Part shown: positions 39,962 to 49,160 of the stretch, one piece after another
Numbering within the stretch: position 1 is the first letter of the stretch
How the letters are laid out: every line of letters starts with the position of its first letter
Origin: Symsagittifera roscoffensis
Taxonomy: Eukaryota; Xenacoelomorpha; Acoela; Convolutidae
Assembly: GCF_963678635.1 (NCBI RefSeq)
Contig: NC_087070.1
Span: 248,001-312,000, forward strand
DNA length: 64,000 nucleotides
Reading direction: 5' to 3'
Program-made: the position numbers and the translations under genes
The notes under the pieces: generated by a model
Databases searched by the model: none
The model's input: the letters and a program-made list of their open reading frames with translations, nothing else
What the model was told of the DNA's origin: nothing

Positions 39962-41107
39962 ATGAGACCATCGTTGTGTCCTAGTCCCAATGCTGACTCG
40001 ATATTACGGGCGACACAAGACGTGCAGAGGAAGCTGAATGCAGGTTGTAACCTGCGTGACCTGAACATCCTATATAATGTGATGATAACAGCCTCTAGGA
40101 GCAACGGGGAAGACAAAGTGGAGTTACCTGGCTGGGGATTAGAAGACTGGGTCAAACCTGGTAACTGTCTGGCGGAAGTCTGTGGACTGGAAGGTCACGT
40201 TTGTGGAGGTCTGGATTGTGTAAAAACCCTAGAGAGACAACACAAGCAATTGACGATATTGTTTGGGAATGTCGTGATGAAAGCAAGAACGGAAACGGAA
40301 CTGATCGCAGATTGCCATGGAGGAACCGAGGTGAATCTAGTGACTGCACTAGGATTCTACAGCATGTTTGGTTCTTTAGAGTCACTGTTGAATCTAGAAC
40401 AAAAACATGAGATGGTCACAGTCATCAGTGTAGAAGTGTTCCCAGAAGTTCTGCAAACTGAACAAAAGTACATAGGAAAATGGAGGGAAGCGATCGAGGC
40501 GGAAATGAACATCAGACACAGTGAGACTTATTGTAGACCATCAGGAGCACGATATTTGGTGGGATCGACATTGGCTCCAATGTGCAAGAGCAGATACCCG
40601 GTGCATTTCGTAGCTGTGGATGTAAAGAGTACGAGAACGATTGTGGATCAAGCCATCTCAGTACCAAAGTGTGTGAGACTAACGAGAATGTCCAAAAAAC
40701 GTACGACTTGCTATGTAAAAAAGCATATGTCGAAGCACGGCAGAGTGTACAGTGGATATCAGCTGGACATTGGAGCAGGAGCTTTCAAGCGAGCTTTCGT
40801 GACTCATCGGAATGCAGTGACCACCGCTGTAAAAAGAATGTCCAGGACAAGTGAACGTAGTGGAAAGGAGAAGGAAGAGATGTTGAAGGAAGATCGGGAG
40901 AGAAACGTGACGTTGTGTCTCCACAACAGCTTCTGCAGGAACAGAGAATCTAACGTCGATCCCCTACCTTGTTGTAAACAGAGGGTAGAAGAGCAGAAGT
41001 GTTGGAGGACTGCTTCCAACAACGTCAGAACAGCTAACGATGTGTTGCAAGATACAGAAACTGAAAGTGCAGAGTCAGTGTCACAGGAGGAGGAGATGGA
41101 ACATTGA
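39962..41107 (+). CDS. Copy B ORF2 C-terminus with Cys-rich patches
   Basis: It is open to the natural TGA of ORF2. Cys clusters are CLAEVCGLEGHVCGGLDC, the ETYCRPSG and APMCKSRY region, and the end CLHNSFCRNRESNV with PLPCCKQRVEEQKCW. About 0.85 kb found in copy A (15675-16565) is deleted in frame at about 40718 (CYVKKHMSKHGRVYSG). The Cys-rich tail is the best conserved end feature of the family. No signal peptide or clear membrane anchor remains here. Confidence 0.65.
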   Translation: MRPSLCPSPNADSILRATQDVQRKLNAGCNLRDLNILYNVMITASRSNGEDKVELPGWGLEDWVKPGNCLAEVCGLEGHVCGGLDCVKTLERQHKQLTILFGNVVMKARTETELIADCHGGTEVNLVTALGFYSMFGSLESLLNLEQKHEMVTVISVEVFPEVLQTEQKYIGKWREAIEAEMNIRHSETYCRPSGARYLVGSTLAPMCKSRYPVHFVAVDVKSTRTIVDQAISVPKCVRLTRMSKKRTTCYVKKHMSKHGRVYSGYQLDIGAGAFKRAFVTHRNAVTTAVKRMSRTSERSGKEKEEMLKEDRERNVTLCLHNSFCRNRESNVDPLPCCKQRVEEQKCWRTASNNVRTANDVLQDTETESAESVSQEEEMEH

Positions 41108-41941
41108 CAAATGGTCGAAAGAACAAGATGTAAAAAGAAAAGAAAAATAAAAGAAATTAGAAGTGTTAGAACCTCTAAACGACAAAAAGAAGAAAAACAA
41201 AAGAGTGACGAAAGGGAAGAAGTTAAAACTCAGAATTGTTTTATGTGTGTGAAAAAACTCAAGTGAGAAACTAAGCAACCAAGTTTTAATTGAAAACTGA
41301 AACATTTAGTTGAGCTTTGAACATTATTGAATTTGTTGCATTTATAAGTTTGCATTTTGATTTTAATTAGTGGCTTTAGAGACACTTACTATTTATTTAG
41401 AAAGGCTTGAGTAAAGAGTATATTTAAATATTCCAGCCTGCATGACTGTTTTTAATCAACTAGGAGAACTGATCACTTTGTGGTGATATGAAAGGCTTGG
41501 GTAATCTCTCGAAGAAGGAGATTGTTTCATTGTTCTTTCTAACCACAGAGTTTCTTAGTTTTAATATTCAGGACAATAACAAGCAAGATTTCCGAAGGGA
41601 AGAAGCATAGTAGGATCATTTTAGCTTGTTGACTGTCCTGCGAACCAACATCTTTTCAAAAATCTAGGAAATCTAGGAGAAAAAGTTTTTATTCAGGGCA
41701 TTGACATTGGAAGTCAGAAAAAATGTTTTCAGTTTGGGTCATATCCTCAATGTGCAGATTAGTGAAAAAATTTGAAGGCTATAGTGATGTAGTATGATGC
41801 CATTTATATTCTGCAGTGAGTCGATGTGACGCGGATGAAAGTAATTTCGTGCCTTTTGTAAATTCTGTTCGATGACACTGTACCAATTTTACGAACATTG
41901 CGAGAATCAATGAGGACATTGACCGGACTGTCCGGGGAGTA
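41108..41941 (+). other. Copy B 3' untranslated region
   Basis: It aligns with 16957-17772. There is no ORF. It has the AATCTCTC...GGAGATT hairpin at about 41502-41525 and ends in CTGTCCGGGGAG (41928-41939), the candidate polypurine tract. Confidence 0.6.
41928..41939 (+). promoter_or_regulatory. Candidate polypurine tract of copy B
   Basis: CTGTCCGGGGAG lies two bases before the LTR start, identical to copies A and C. Confidence 0.55.
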
Positions 41942-42748
41942 TGTGACATTCGACCAGAATGGACGAAAATGCAGATTCGAAATTTTAGCAGCTTGCCTTC
42001 CGAATTGGCAGTTTTGAAGGATTAGCGGTGTTATTGGAACGATTGGCCAAACGGTGAAGGCTAGAATATTCTGGTGTTTCAAATTTTTAAATTTTCGAAG
42101 TATGACGTCATATTTCTGAGAAACGTCAGAAACGACCATTTTGGCAGAAGAACCGAAATAAAACACAACAACAACATTAGTTGCGATAGCGATAACGACG
42201 AGAATTGTGATTGGAAAACAACAACAAATTGCAGAAGCGGCAGAGACCGTTCCGAGTTGCAACTATTGTGTCGCTACAATAGTTGCAAGGCCGTTGTGAA
42301 CAACGGTGAAGGGTGGAAGATAAGTGTCTTTTTTCCCCGGATTCAAGAATCCGGAGGGGTCTCGGGACTGGAGCTTATATCGTTTTATACAAAAATTTAG
42401 CTTCACTATTATGTCCTGAATTGAATTTAATTAACATCTGAATTCATTTTGCTGAGATGAGAAGCTAGGAGTTGGGGGAAAGGGTTGATTCATCTTCGAT
42501 GGAGATGATGATTTTTATCTACTGAGCAAAAACAATAATAATTCAATAAATAGTAGTAGCCCTAATTTTAGGAGTGACCTCGTGGTCTGGGGATACTGAT
42601 ACCCAGCCATGAGCTCCCTATTTTTGCATGTAATTAAGTTAATTTGAGTGTTTTGACCGAAGCCGAAAGCAGTAACGTTTTTGTCGACCCGATGTTGAAA
42701 AGACAACCAAAAGAACTGGCTTGGTAGAGACGGTGAAAAGCATGTAAC
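41942..42748 (+). repeat. Copy B 3' LTR, first 807 bp (A-type, split by copy C)
   Basis: It starts TGTGACATTCGACC and stops at GAAAAGCATGTAAC, where a second LTR begins. The missing end (CGCTCTGTTTAGACG...TTACA) is found at 62965-63055. Joined, they give an A-type LTR of about 900 bp, as in A and B. The AAC at 42746-42748 is the target duplication of copy C. AATAAA is at 42545-42550 and the hairpin cluster at 42257-42360. Confidence 0.88.
42545..42550 (+). terminator. Polyadenylation signal AATAAA in copy B 3' LTR
   Basis: AATAAA is in TTCAATAAATAG, as in the other A-type LTRs. Confidence 0.45.
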
Positions 42749-44984
42749 TGTGACATCCGACCAGAATGTGAAAAATGCAATCTCTGCAGAATTCGGAATT
42801 TTAGCAGTAAGCCTTCCGGATTGGTGGTTTTTAAGAACTAAGAGCGTTATTGGAACGTTTGGCCAGACGGTGAGGGCTGGAATATTCTAGTAATTTAAAA
42901 TTTCAAAAATTCGAATGACGACGTCACATTTCTGAGAAATGCTGAAACGGCCATTTTGACAGAAAACGAGAGAGAAAACACAACAACAATATTCGTTGGA
43001 ATAGACTAGGTGAACGACAAGCCTTGTGACATTCGACCAGAATGGACAAAATGCAATCTCTGCAGACTTCGAAATTTTAGCAGTGAACCTTCCGAGTTAA
43101 TGATTTTGAAGGATTAACGACGTTATTCAGATGATTAGCAGAACGGTGAAGGTCAGGATATTCCCGTATTTTAAAATTTTAAATTTTCGAAGTGATGACG
43201 TTACATTTCTGAGAAACGTCAGAAACGGCCATTTTAGCAAAAAGAACTAAGAAAAACAGAACAACATTAGCTGCGCTAACAACAACTACGGAATTGAGAT
43301 TGAAAAACGACAGCGAGTTACAGAGTAACAGAGAACACTCCGAGTTGCAACTATTGTACTGCTACAATAGTTGCAAGGCCGTTGCGAGCAACGGTGAAGG
43401 GTGAGAAACCAGCCTTCCGGATTAGGAGGAAATCAAGATTAACGAGCTTGATTCAGCGGATTCGTCAATCCGGAAGGGTAAAGGAACTAGAACTTTTATC
43501 CTGTTGCATAAACTTTTAGCTTCCTGTTATGTCCTGACTTGAATTTAATTAATATCTAGATTTTTTTTGATAAGGATGAGAAGCTAGGAGTTGGGGGAAA
43601 GGGTTGATTCATCTTCGATGGAGATGATGATTTTTATCTACTGAGCAAAAACAATAATAATTCAATAAATAGTAGTAGCCCTAATTTTAGGAGTGACCTC
43701 GTGGTCTGGGGATACTGATACCCAGCCATGAGCTCCCTATTTTTGCATGTAATTAAGTTAATTTGAGTGTTTTGACCGAAGCCGAAAGCAGTAACGTTTT
43801 TGTCGACCCGATGTTGAAAAGACAACCAAAAGAACTGGCTTGGTAGAGACGGTGAAAAGCATGTAACTGTGACATTCGACCAGAATGTGAAAAATGCAAT
43901 CTCTGCAGAATTCGGAATTTTAGCAGTAAGCCTTCCGGATTGGTGGTTTTTAAGAACTAAGAGCGTTATTGGAACGTTTGGCCAGACGGTGAGGGCTGGA
44001 ATATTCTAGTAATTTAAAATTTCAAAAATTCGAATGATGACGTCACATTTCTGAGAAATGCTGAAACGGCCATTTTGACAGAAAACGAGAGAGAAAACAC
44101 AACAACAATATTCGTTGGAATAGACTAGGTGAACGACAAGCCTTGTGACATTCGACCAGAATGGACAAAATGCAATCTCTGCAGACTTCGAAATTTCAGC
44201 AGTGAACCTTCCGAGTTAATGATTTTGAAGGATTAACGACGTTATTCAGATGATTAGCAGAACGGTGAAGGTCAGGATATTCCCGTATTTTAAAATTTTA
44301 AATTTTCGAAGTGATGACGTAACATTTCTGAGAAACGTCAGAAACGGCCATTTTAGCAAAAAGAACTAAGAAAAACAGAACAACATTAGCTGCGCTAACA
44401 ACAACTACGGAATTGAGATTGAAAAACGACAGCGAGTTACAGAGTAACAGAGAACACTCCGAGTTGCAACTATTGTACTGCTACAATAGTTGCAAGGCCG
44501 TTGCGAGCAACGGTGAAGGGTGAGAAACCAGCCTTCCGGATTAGGAGGAAATCAAGATTAACGAGCTTGATTCAGCGGATTCGTCAATCCGGAAGGGTAA
44601 AGGAACTAGAACTTTTATCCTGTTGCATAAACTTTTAGCTTCCTGTTATGTCCTGACTTGAATTTAATTAATATCTAGATTTTTTTTGATAAGGATGAGA
44701 AGCTAGGAGTTGGGGGAAAGGGTTGATTCATCTTCGATGGAGATGATGATTTTTATCTACTGAACAAAAACAATAGTAATATAATAAGTAGTAACCCTGT
44801 TTTTAGGAGTGACCTCGTGGTCTGGGGATACTGAGACCCAGCCATGAGCTCACTATTTGCATGTAATTAAGTTAATTTGAGCGTTCTGGTCGAAGTCGGA
44901 GAACAGTAACGTTTTTGTCGACCCGATGTTGGAAAAGACCACCGAAAAGTACTGGCTTGGTAGAGACGGTGAAAAGCATGTAAC
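42749..44984 (+). repeat. Two extra truncated LTR units between copies B and C
   Basis: Units 42749-43867 (1119 bp) and 43868-44984 (1117 bp) both begin TGTGACAT(C/T)CGACC and end GCATGTAAC, lacking the last 84 bp or so of an LTR. They precede the full C-type LTR at 44985. Each has the 276-bp U3 duplication (inner starts at 43025 and 44144). The 3' part of the first unit is A-type and identical to 42480-42748, including AATAAA at 43664; that of the second is C-type. This fits unequal recombination between the B 3' LTR and the C 5' LTR. Confidence 0.88.
43345..43477 (+). other. Three perfect hairpins in the first LTR unit (also 44464-44596 and 45581-45713)
   Basis: Hairpin 1 is TTGCAACTATTGTA/TACAATAGTTGCAA, 14 bp with a CTGC loop. 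Hairpin 2 is CCGTTGC-GA-GCAACGG, 7 bp. Hairpin 3 is CCTTCCGGATT (43413-43423) with AATCCGGAAGG (43467-43477), enclosing AATCAAG/CTTGATT. The same three occur in every C-type LTR; at 45703 one base differs but still pairs as G.U. Confidence 0.75.
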
Positions 44985-46181
44985 TGTGACATTCGACCAG
45001 AATGTGAAAAATGCAATCTCTGCAGAATTCGGAATTTTAGCAGTAAGCCTTCCGGATTGGTGGTTTTTAAGAACTAAGAGCGTTATTGGAACGTTTGGCC
45101 AGACGGTGAGGGCTGGAATATTCTAGTAATTTAAAATTTCAAAAATTCGAATGATGACGTCACATTTCTGAGAAATGCTGAAACGGCCATTTTGACAGAA
45201 AAAGAGAGAGAAAACACAACAACAATATTCGTTGGAATAGACTAGGTGAAGGACAAGCCTTGTGACATTCGACCAGAATGGACAAAATGCAATCTCTGCA
45301 GACTTCGAAATTTTAGCAGTGAACCTTCCGAGTTAATGATTTTGAAGGATTAACGACGTTATTCAGATGATTAGCAGAACGGTGAAGGTCAGGATATTCC
45401 CGTATTTTAAAATTTTAAATTTTCGAAGTGATGACGTAACATTTCTGAGAAACGTCAGAAACGGCCATTTTAGCAAAAAGAACTAAGAAAAACAGAACAA
45501 CATTAGCTGCGCTAACAACAACTACGGAATTGAGATTGAAAAATGACAGCGAGTTACAGAGTAACAGAGAACACTCCGAGTTGCAACTATTGTACTGCTA
45601 CAATAGTTGCAAGGCCGTTGCGAGCAACGGTGAAGGGTGAGAAACCAGCCTTCCGGATTAGGAGGAAATCAAGATTAACGAGCTTGATTCAGCGGATTCG
45701 TCAATCCGGGAGGGTAAAGGAACTAGAACTTTTATCCTGTTGCATAAACTTTTAGCTTCCTGTTATGTCCTGACTTGAATTTAATTAATATCTAGATTTT
45801 TTTTGATAAGGATGAGAAGCTAGGAGTTGGGGGAAAGGGTTGATTCATCTTCGATGGAGATGATGATTTTTATCTACTGAACAAAAACAATAGTAATATA
45901 ATAAGTAGTAACCCTGTTTTTAGGAGTGACCTCGTGGTCTGGGGATACTGAGACCCAGCCATGAGCTCACTATTTGCATGTAATTAAGTTAATTTGAGCG
46001 TTCTGGTCGAAGCCGGAGAACAGTAACGTTTTTGACGACCCGATGTTGGAAAAGACCACCGAAAAGTACTGGCTTGGTAGAGACGGTGAAAAGCATGCAA
46101 AGCTCTGTTTAGACGCTAGCCAGTCGTCTTAAGACTTAGTTTTGTTATCCGTCGATATGTATCTTCCGGGCGAATGTTACA
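44985..46181 (+). repeat. Copy C 5' LTR (C-type, 1197 bp)
   Basis: It starts TGTGACATTCGACC and ends CGAATGTTACA. The first 276 bp repeat imperfectly from 45261 (TGTGACATTCGACCAGAATGG), so the U3 head is doubled compared with A-type LTRs. The A-type AATAAA has become ATAATAAGTAG. The three-hairpin cluster is at 45581-45713. Confidence 0.9.
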
Positions 46182-46193
46182 TACATGTTTTTA

Positions 46194-46208
46194 TGGCGCT
46201 CCTGGGTG
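46194..46208 (+). promoter_or_regulatory. Candidate primer binding site of copy C
   Basis: TGGCGCTCCTGGGTG, identical to copy B, starts 12 nt after the LTR end. The matching tRNA is not identified. Confidence 0.35.
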
Positions 46209-47423
46209 TTATTCTTTTTTAACATCATGACCGGCAGAACCGTTAACGAGCACTCCGCGCCGAGCGGATGCTCACACTAACGCCCTTAATATGCCTAAAC
46301 CGCCGGGGCGGAAGGGTAGTTCGGAACGCGGAAGCCTTCCGGATTACCGTGAATAGTTTTTTAACCTAGTTAAGACCGAAATTTCACGAACCAGGAAGGA
46401 AGGGGGGAATCGCGAACCCCTCATCCCCTGAGTGGTTTGTGACCAAAAACACTTAAAGATATAAGTAAAACCAAACAAAAAGTAGTATAGTACCCAAGAA
46501 AAACAAAAAACATAAAAAATAACCGAAAAAACCAAAAACAATAAAAAAGTAAAAAATCAGTAGAAATCATCCCCCCAGACAAGATGTGATCCAACCCCCC
46601 CGTTTGTTGTTGAAAGATATATTGTTGTTACAGGCATTTATATCAGTCAGCATCGTTACGATTAGTTTTGTAGCCCGTTTGTGAGGCTTGCACTGTAGGG
46701 TTATTTGAGCATTTAAGCACGTTAATGATAAATTGCGCTCAATCCGGAAGGGTCAGCTGATTTGCGCTCAATTCGGAAGGGTCTTGGGTGAAGACCGATC
46801 CGGCAAGCAGTACAAGGAGCAACAAGAAGAGGCTCAACGACGACAACAATCGACTGTTGGGTATCGTTAACAAGTTTTGTAGCCCTTTTGGTACAAAAAT
46901 TAAGATAGTAATCTGTGGGGGGCTCGACAGTGCTGCACTGTAGTGACCCTTCACCGAACTGCGAATATCCGAGTTAAGCACCTTAATTCGGAAATTAAGG
47001 AAACCCGGAGGGGTATAGTATTACTAATATTATTATTTATATAGCCTATATTAATAGTCTTACATCGTTTTTCAGTGAAAAACAGCGAAAACGGACCGGT
47101 TTTTAGGGTCAAAATAGCGATATTTTGATCCCCCCACAAGTCGCGATTTTTGAGATATCGATATTTTTTGAAACGGAAAAAAGCGCTAAAATAGTGTGTT
47201 ACATCGTAACTGCACTACCATAATAGATAGAACCGGTTAAGTTAAGTTCGAAGGTGGTTGGAACTATTTTGGTACCGAAAACTGAAATTTCGTGATTTTT
47301 GAGAAAACGGAACACCATAAATTTAGAAAATTTTTTGAAATTTTTGAGTTACGACAGTAAAAATAGTTGTTCGGACAACGTCCACTAGTGAATCTACGAG
47401 TTTTAAAACCCGCTACCCGAAAG

Positions 47424-47489
47424 CCTTCCGGGTTGCAGAGAAATCGAACATAACGTGTTTGATTTGGTGGATTCATCAATCCGGAGGGG
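47424..47489 (+). other. Nested hairpin 2 in copy C leader
   Basis: CCTTCCGGGTT (47424-47434) pairs with AATCCGGAGGGG (47478-47489). AATCGAAC (47442-47449) pairs with GTTTGATT (47457-47464). The arms match copy B while the loop bases differ. Confidence 0.6.
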
Positions 47490-48117
47490 TCCAGGTAGCA
47501 TAGTTTTTCGCAAATTTTTTCTGCTAAAGCGTTTTAGATCGGGTCTTTTGCATTGAACTAGAAGAGTATAGGCCTTCTGAGCTCGGATCAATAATTTTTA
47601 GGTCGAAAGGACCAGAATTGCGGAAATAGTTAGGTGGAACCTATAAGAGAGAAAAATTTTTGAGTTAAGAAAAAAGACGTTTTAGTTAATAACTTTGGAA
47701 CTACTGAGCATATTGAGTTGATCTTGGTACCAATAGATTAGAAATTAGCTGAGCTTACTGATAGGGTCAGAAACTTTTCGGAAAACTAAGCGTGAAAATT
47801 TTTTGAGATTGTTTTTAGCAAATTACACAAATCCGGAGGGGTACACCCTTCACGTTTTATAAATTTTTCTGAAAAACCCTTAGACCCCTACCAAAAGGTA
47901 ATAGCGGTTGAATAAAGTAACTTTAGGCCGTTCTAGACCAAAAGGGAGGGCTAAAGGCACAGCAAAAGCTTAATCGAGCCGAAGTTAGGCCAGCGATAAG
48001 ACCCTTCACCGTTAGCGTGAATTGTCAAATAAGAGGCTTAACTTCAATCCGGAAGGGTCTAGGAAGGTAGTACATACCCTTCCCAGTTAATTGAAAGAGC
48101 ATAATTGCATCGGGGAA

Positions 48118-48380
48118 CGTATCCGGAGGGGTATAGGTTGAAAAAAGGAAATCTCCGAAAAGCCACTTTTACAAAACCGGAGGGCTCCCAATCCGGAGGG
48201 GTCAAAGATTTTTCAAATTAGGAGGGGTCCGAATCCGGAGGGGTCTTATAGTTGCTAATTCGGAGGGGTCCAAATCCGGAGGGGTCTTCTATTAACCAAC
48301 TTAGAGGGGTTCAAATCCGGAGGGGTCTAGATTCTATCAATCCGGAAGGGTCCTATTTGTGCCAATCCGGAGGGGTATTT
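48118..48380 (+). repeat. Array of TCCGGAGGGGTC motifs in copy C leader
   Basis: Around ten motifs occur, mostly as close pairs, for example TTCGGAGGGGTCC followed directly by AAATCCGGAGGGGTC. The paired spacing is more regular than in copy B, and the AT-rich spacers differ in length and sequence. Confidence 0.75.
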
Positions 48381-49160
48381 TTTTTATTAATAAAGGACTT
48401 AGGTAGACGAAAGAAAGACTAAAAAGTGAGAGGTATTAGGTTATTAGCAAACAGGCTAGGTATCAGTGACTGCACTGGTAACTTGCCTTTCAATAAGGAC
48501 CAGACTAATACAAAACAGGTCCGAACTCGGATATTCGCGACACTAAGTCTAAATTAAAAAGAGCGTGACTCATTGGTGTGGATTGAAACATAATACGTTT
48601 TTGGGAAAAGTGACTGCCCTGAGGATTTTAGTAGGTCTAGCTCGGGCAGTCCGAAGGCAGATAGGTAACACAGTACTCGGTGGGTGCAATAGACGCCCAC
48701 TTGAGAAAATTACTGCCTTCAAAGTTTTGTCTGTTTGGTGCGGCACCGAGCAGGGAAAGCTTTTTCTCTAAAAGACAGGTTCGACTATTGTACTGCGACC
48801 GACTAAGAGTACAAGACACATACGTTTTTTTATATATATACATTCATATTGTGTCAAAATAAATTATTTGTTTTTGATTTTAAATCAACGTAAACTGTGC
48901 TTGATTGGGTAGTGAGTACACTATCTTTTAAATTGACTGATAACATCATATTGAGCTAGTTTCAAAATCTTTGGACCGATAATCGGTTAGTGTGAATAAA
49001 TTTTATACAAACTGTACTCTGACAACATACAGGGATTCGTGGTCACTATTTAATAGAATCTGGTGAAATTTATTGTGTTGTGTCATTATTATTGTTAATA
49101 AAACTATAAGGTCTCTAGCAATTGAGTCAAGAGTAGGCATTGGAAAGTGACAAATAGAGA

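Larger units (their letters stand above)
19316..42748 (+). mobile_element. Giant LTR retroelement, copy B (3' LTR split by copy C)
   Basis: It runs from its 5' LTR (19316-20220) to the first 807 bp of its 3' LTR (41942-42748). The missing last part of that LTR is at 62965-63055, beyond copy C. Without C the element would be about 23.5 kb. It is flanked by TTG on both sides (19313-19315, 63056-63058). Lesions include gag frameshifts, loss of the whole protease, a tripled RT segment, a 758-bp duplication in the pol linker, a 0.6-kb deletion in ORF2 and loss of the SGNH serine. Confidence 0.92.
46182..49160 (+). promoter_or_regulatory. Copy C 5' leader (structured, about 3 kb)
   Basis: It is collinear with 20221-23207. 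It keeps the nested hairpins (46335-46399 and 47424-47489), the doubled GCGCTCAATCCGGAAGGGTC near 46735, the ACAGTGC-T-GCACTGT palindrome near 46927, the motif array (48118-48380) and the GACTGCCC/GGGCAGTC stem (48612-48651). There is no conserved ORF. A TA repeat at 48831-48841 is private to C. Confidence 0.7.

Noticed and set aside
42515-43825. Two identical 63-codon minus-strand frames in the LTR array
   Set aside because: They are identical only because the LTR segment is duplicated. They are low in complexity and lost in other LTRs.
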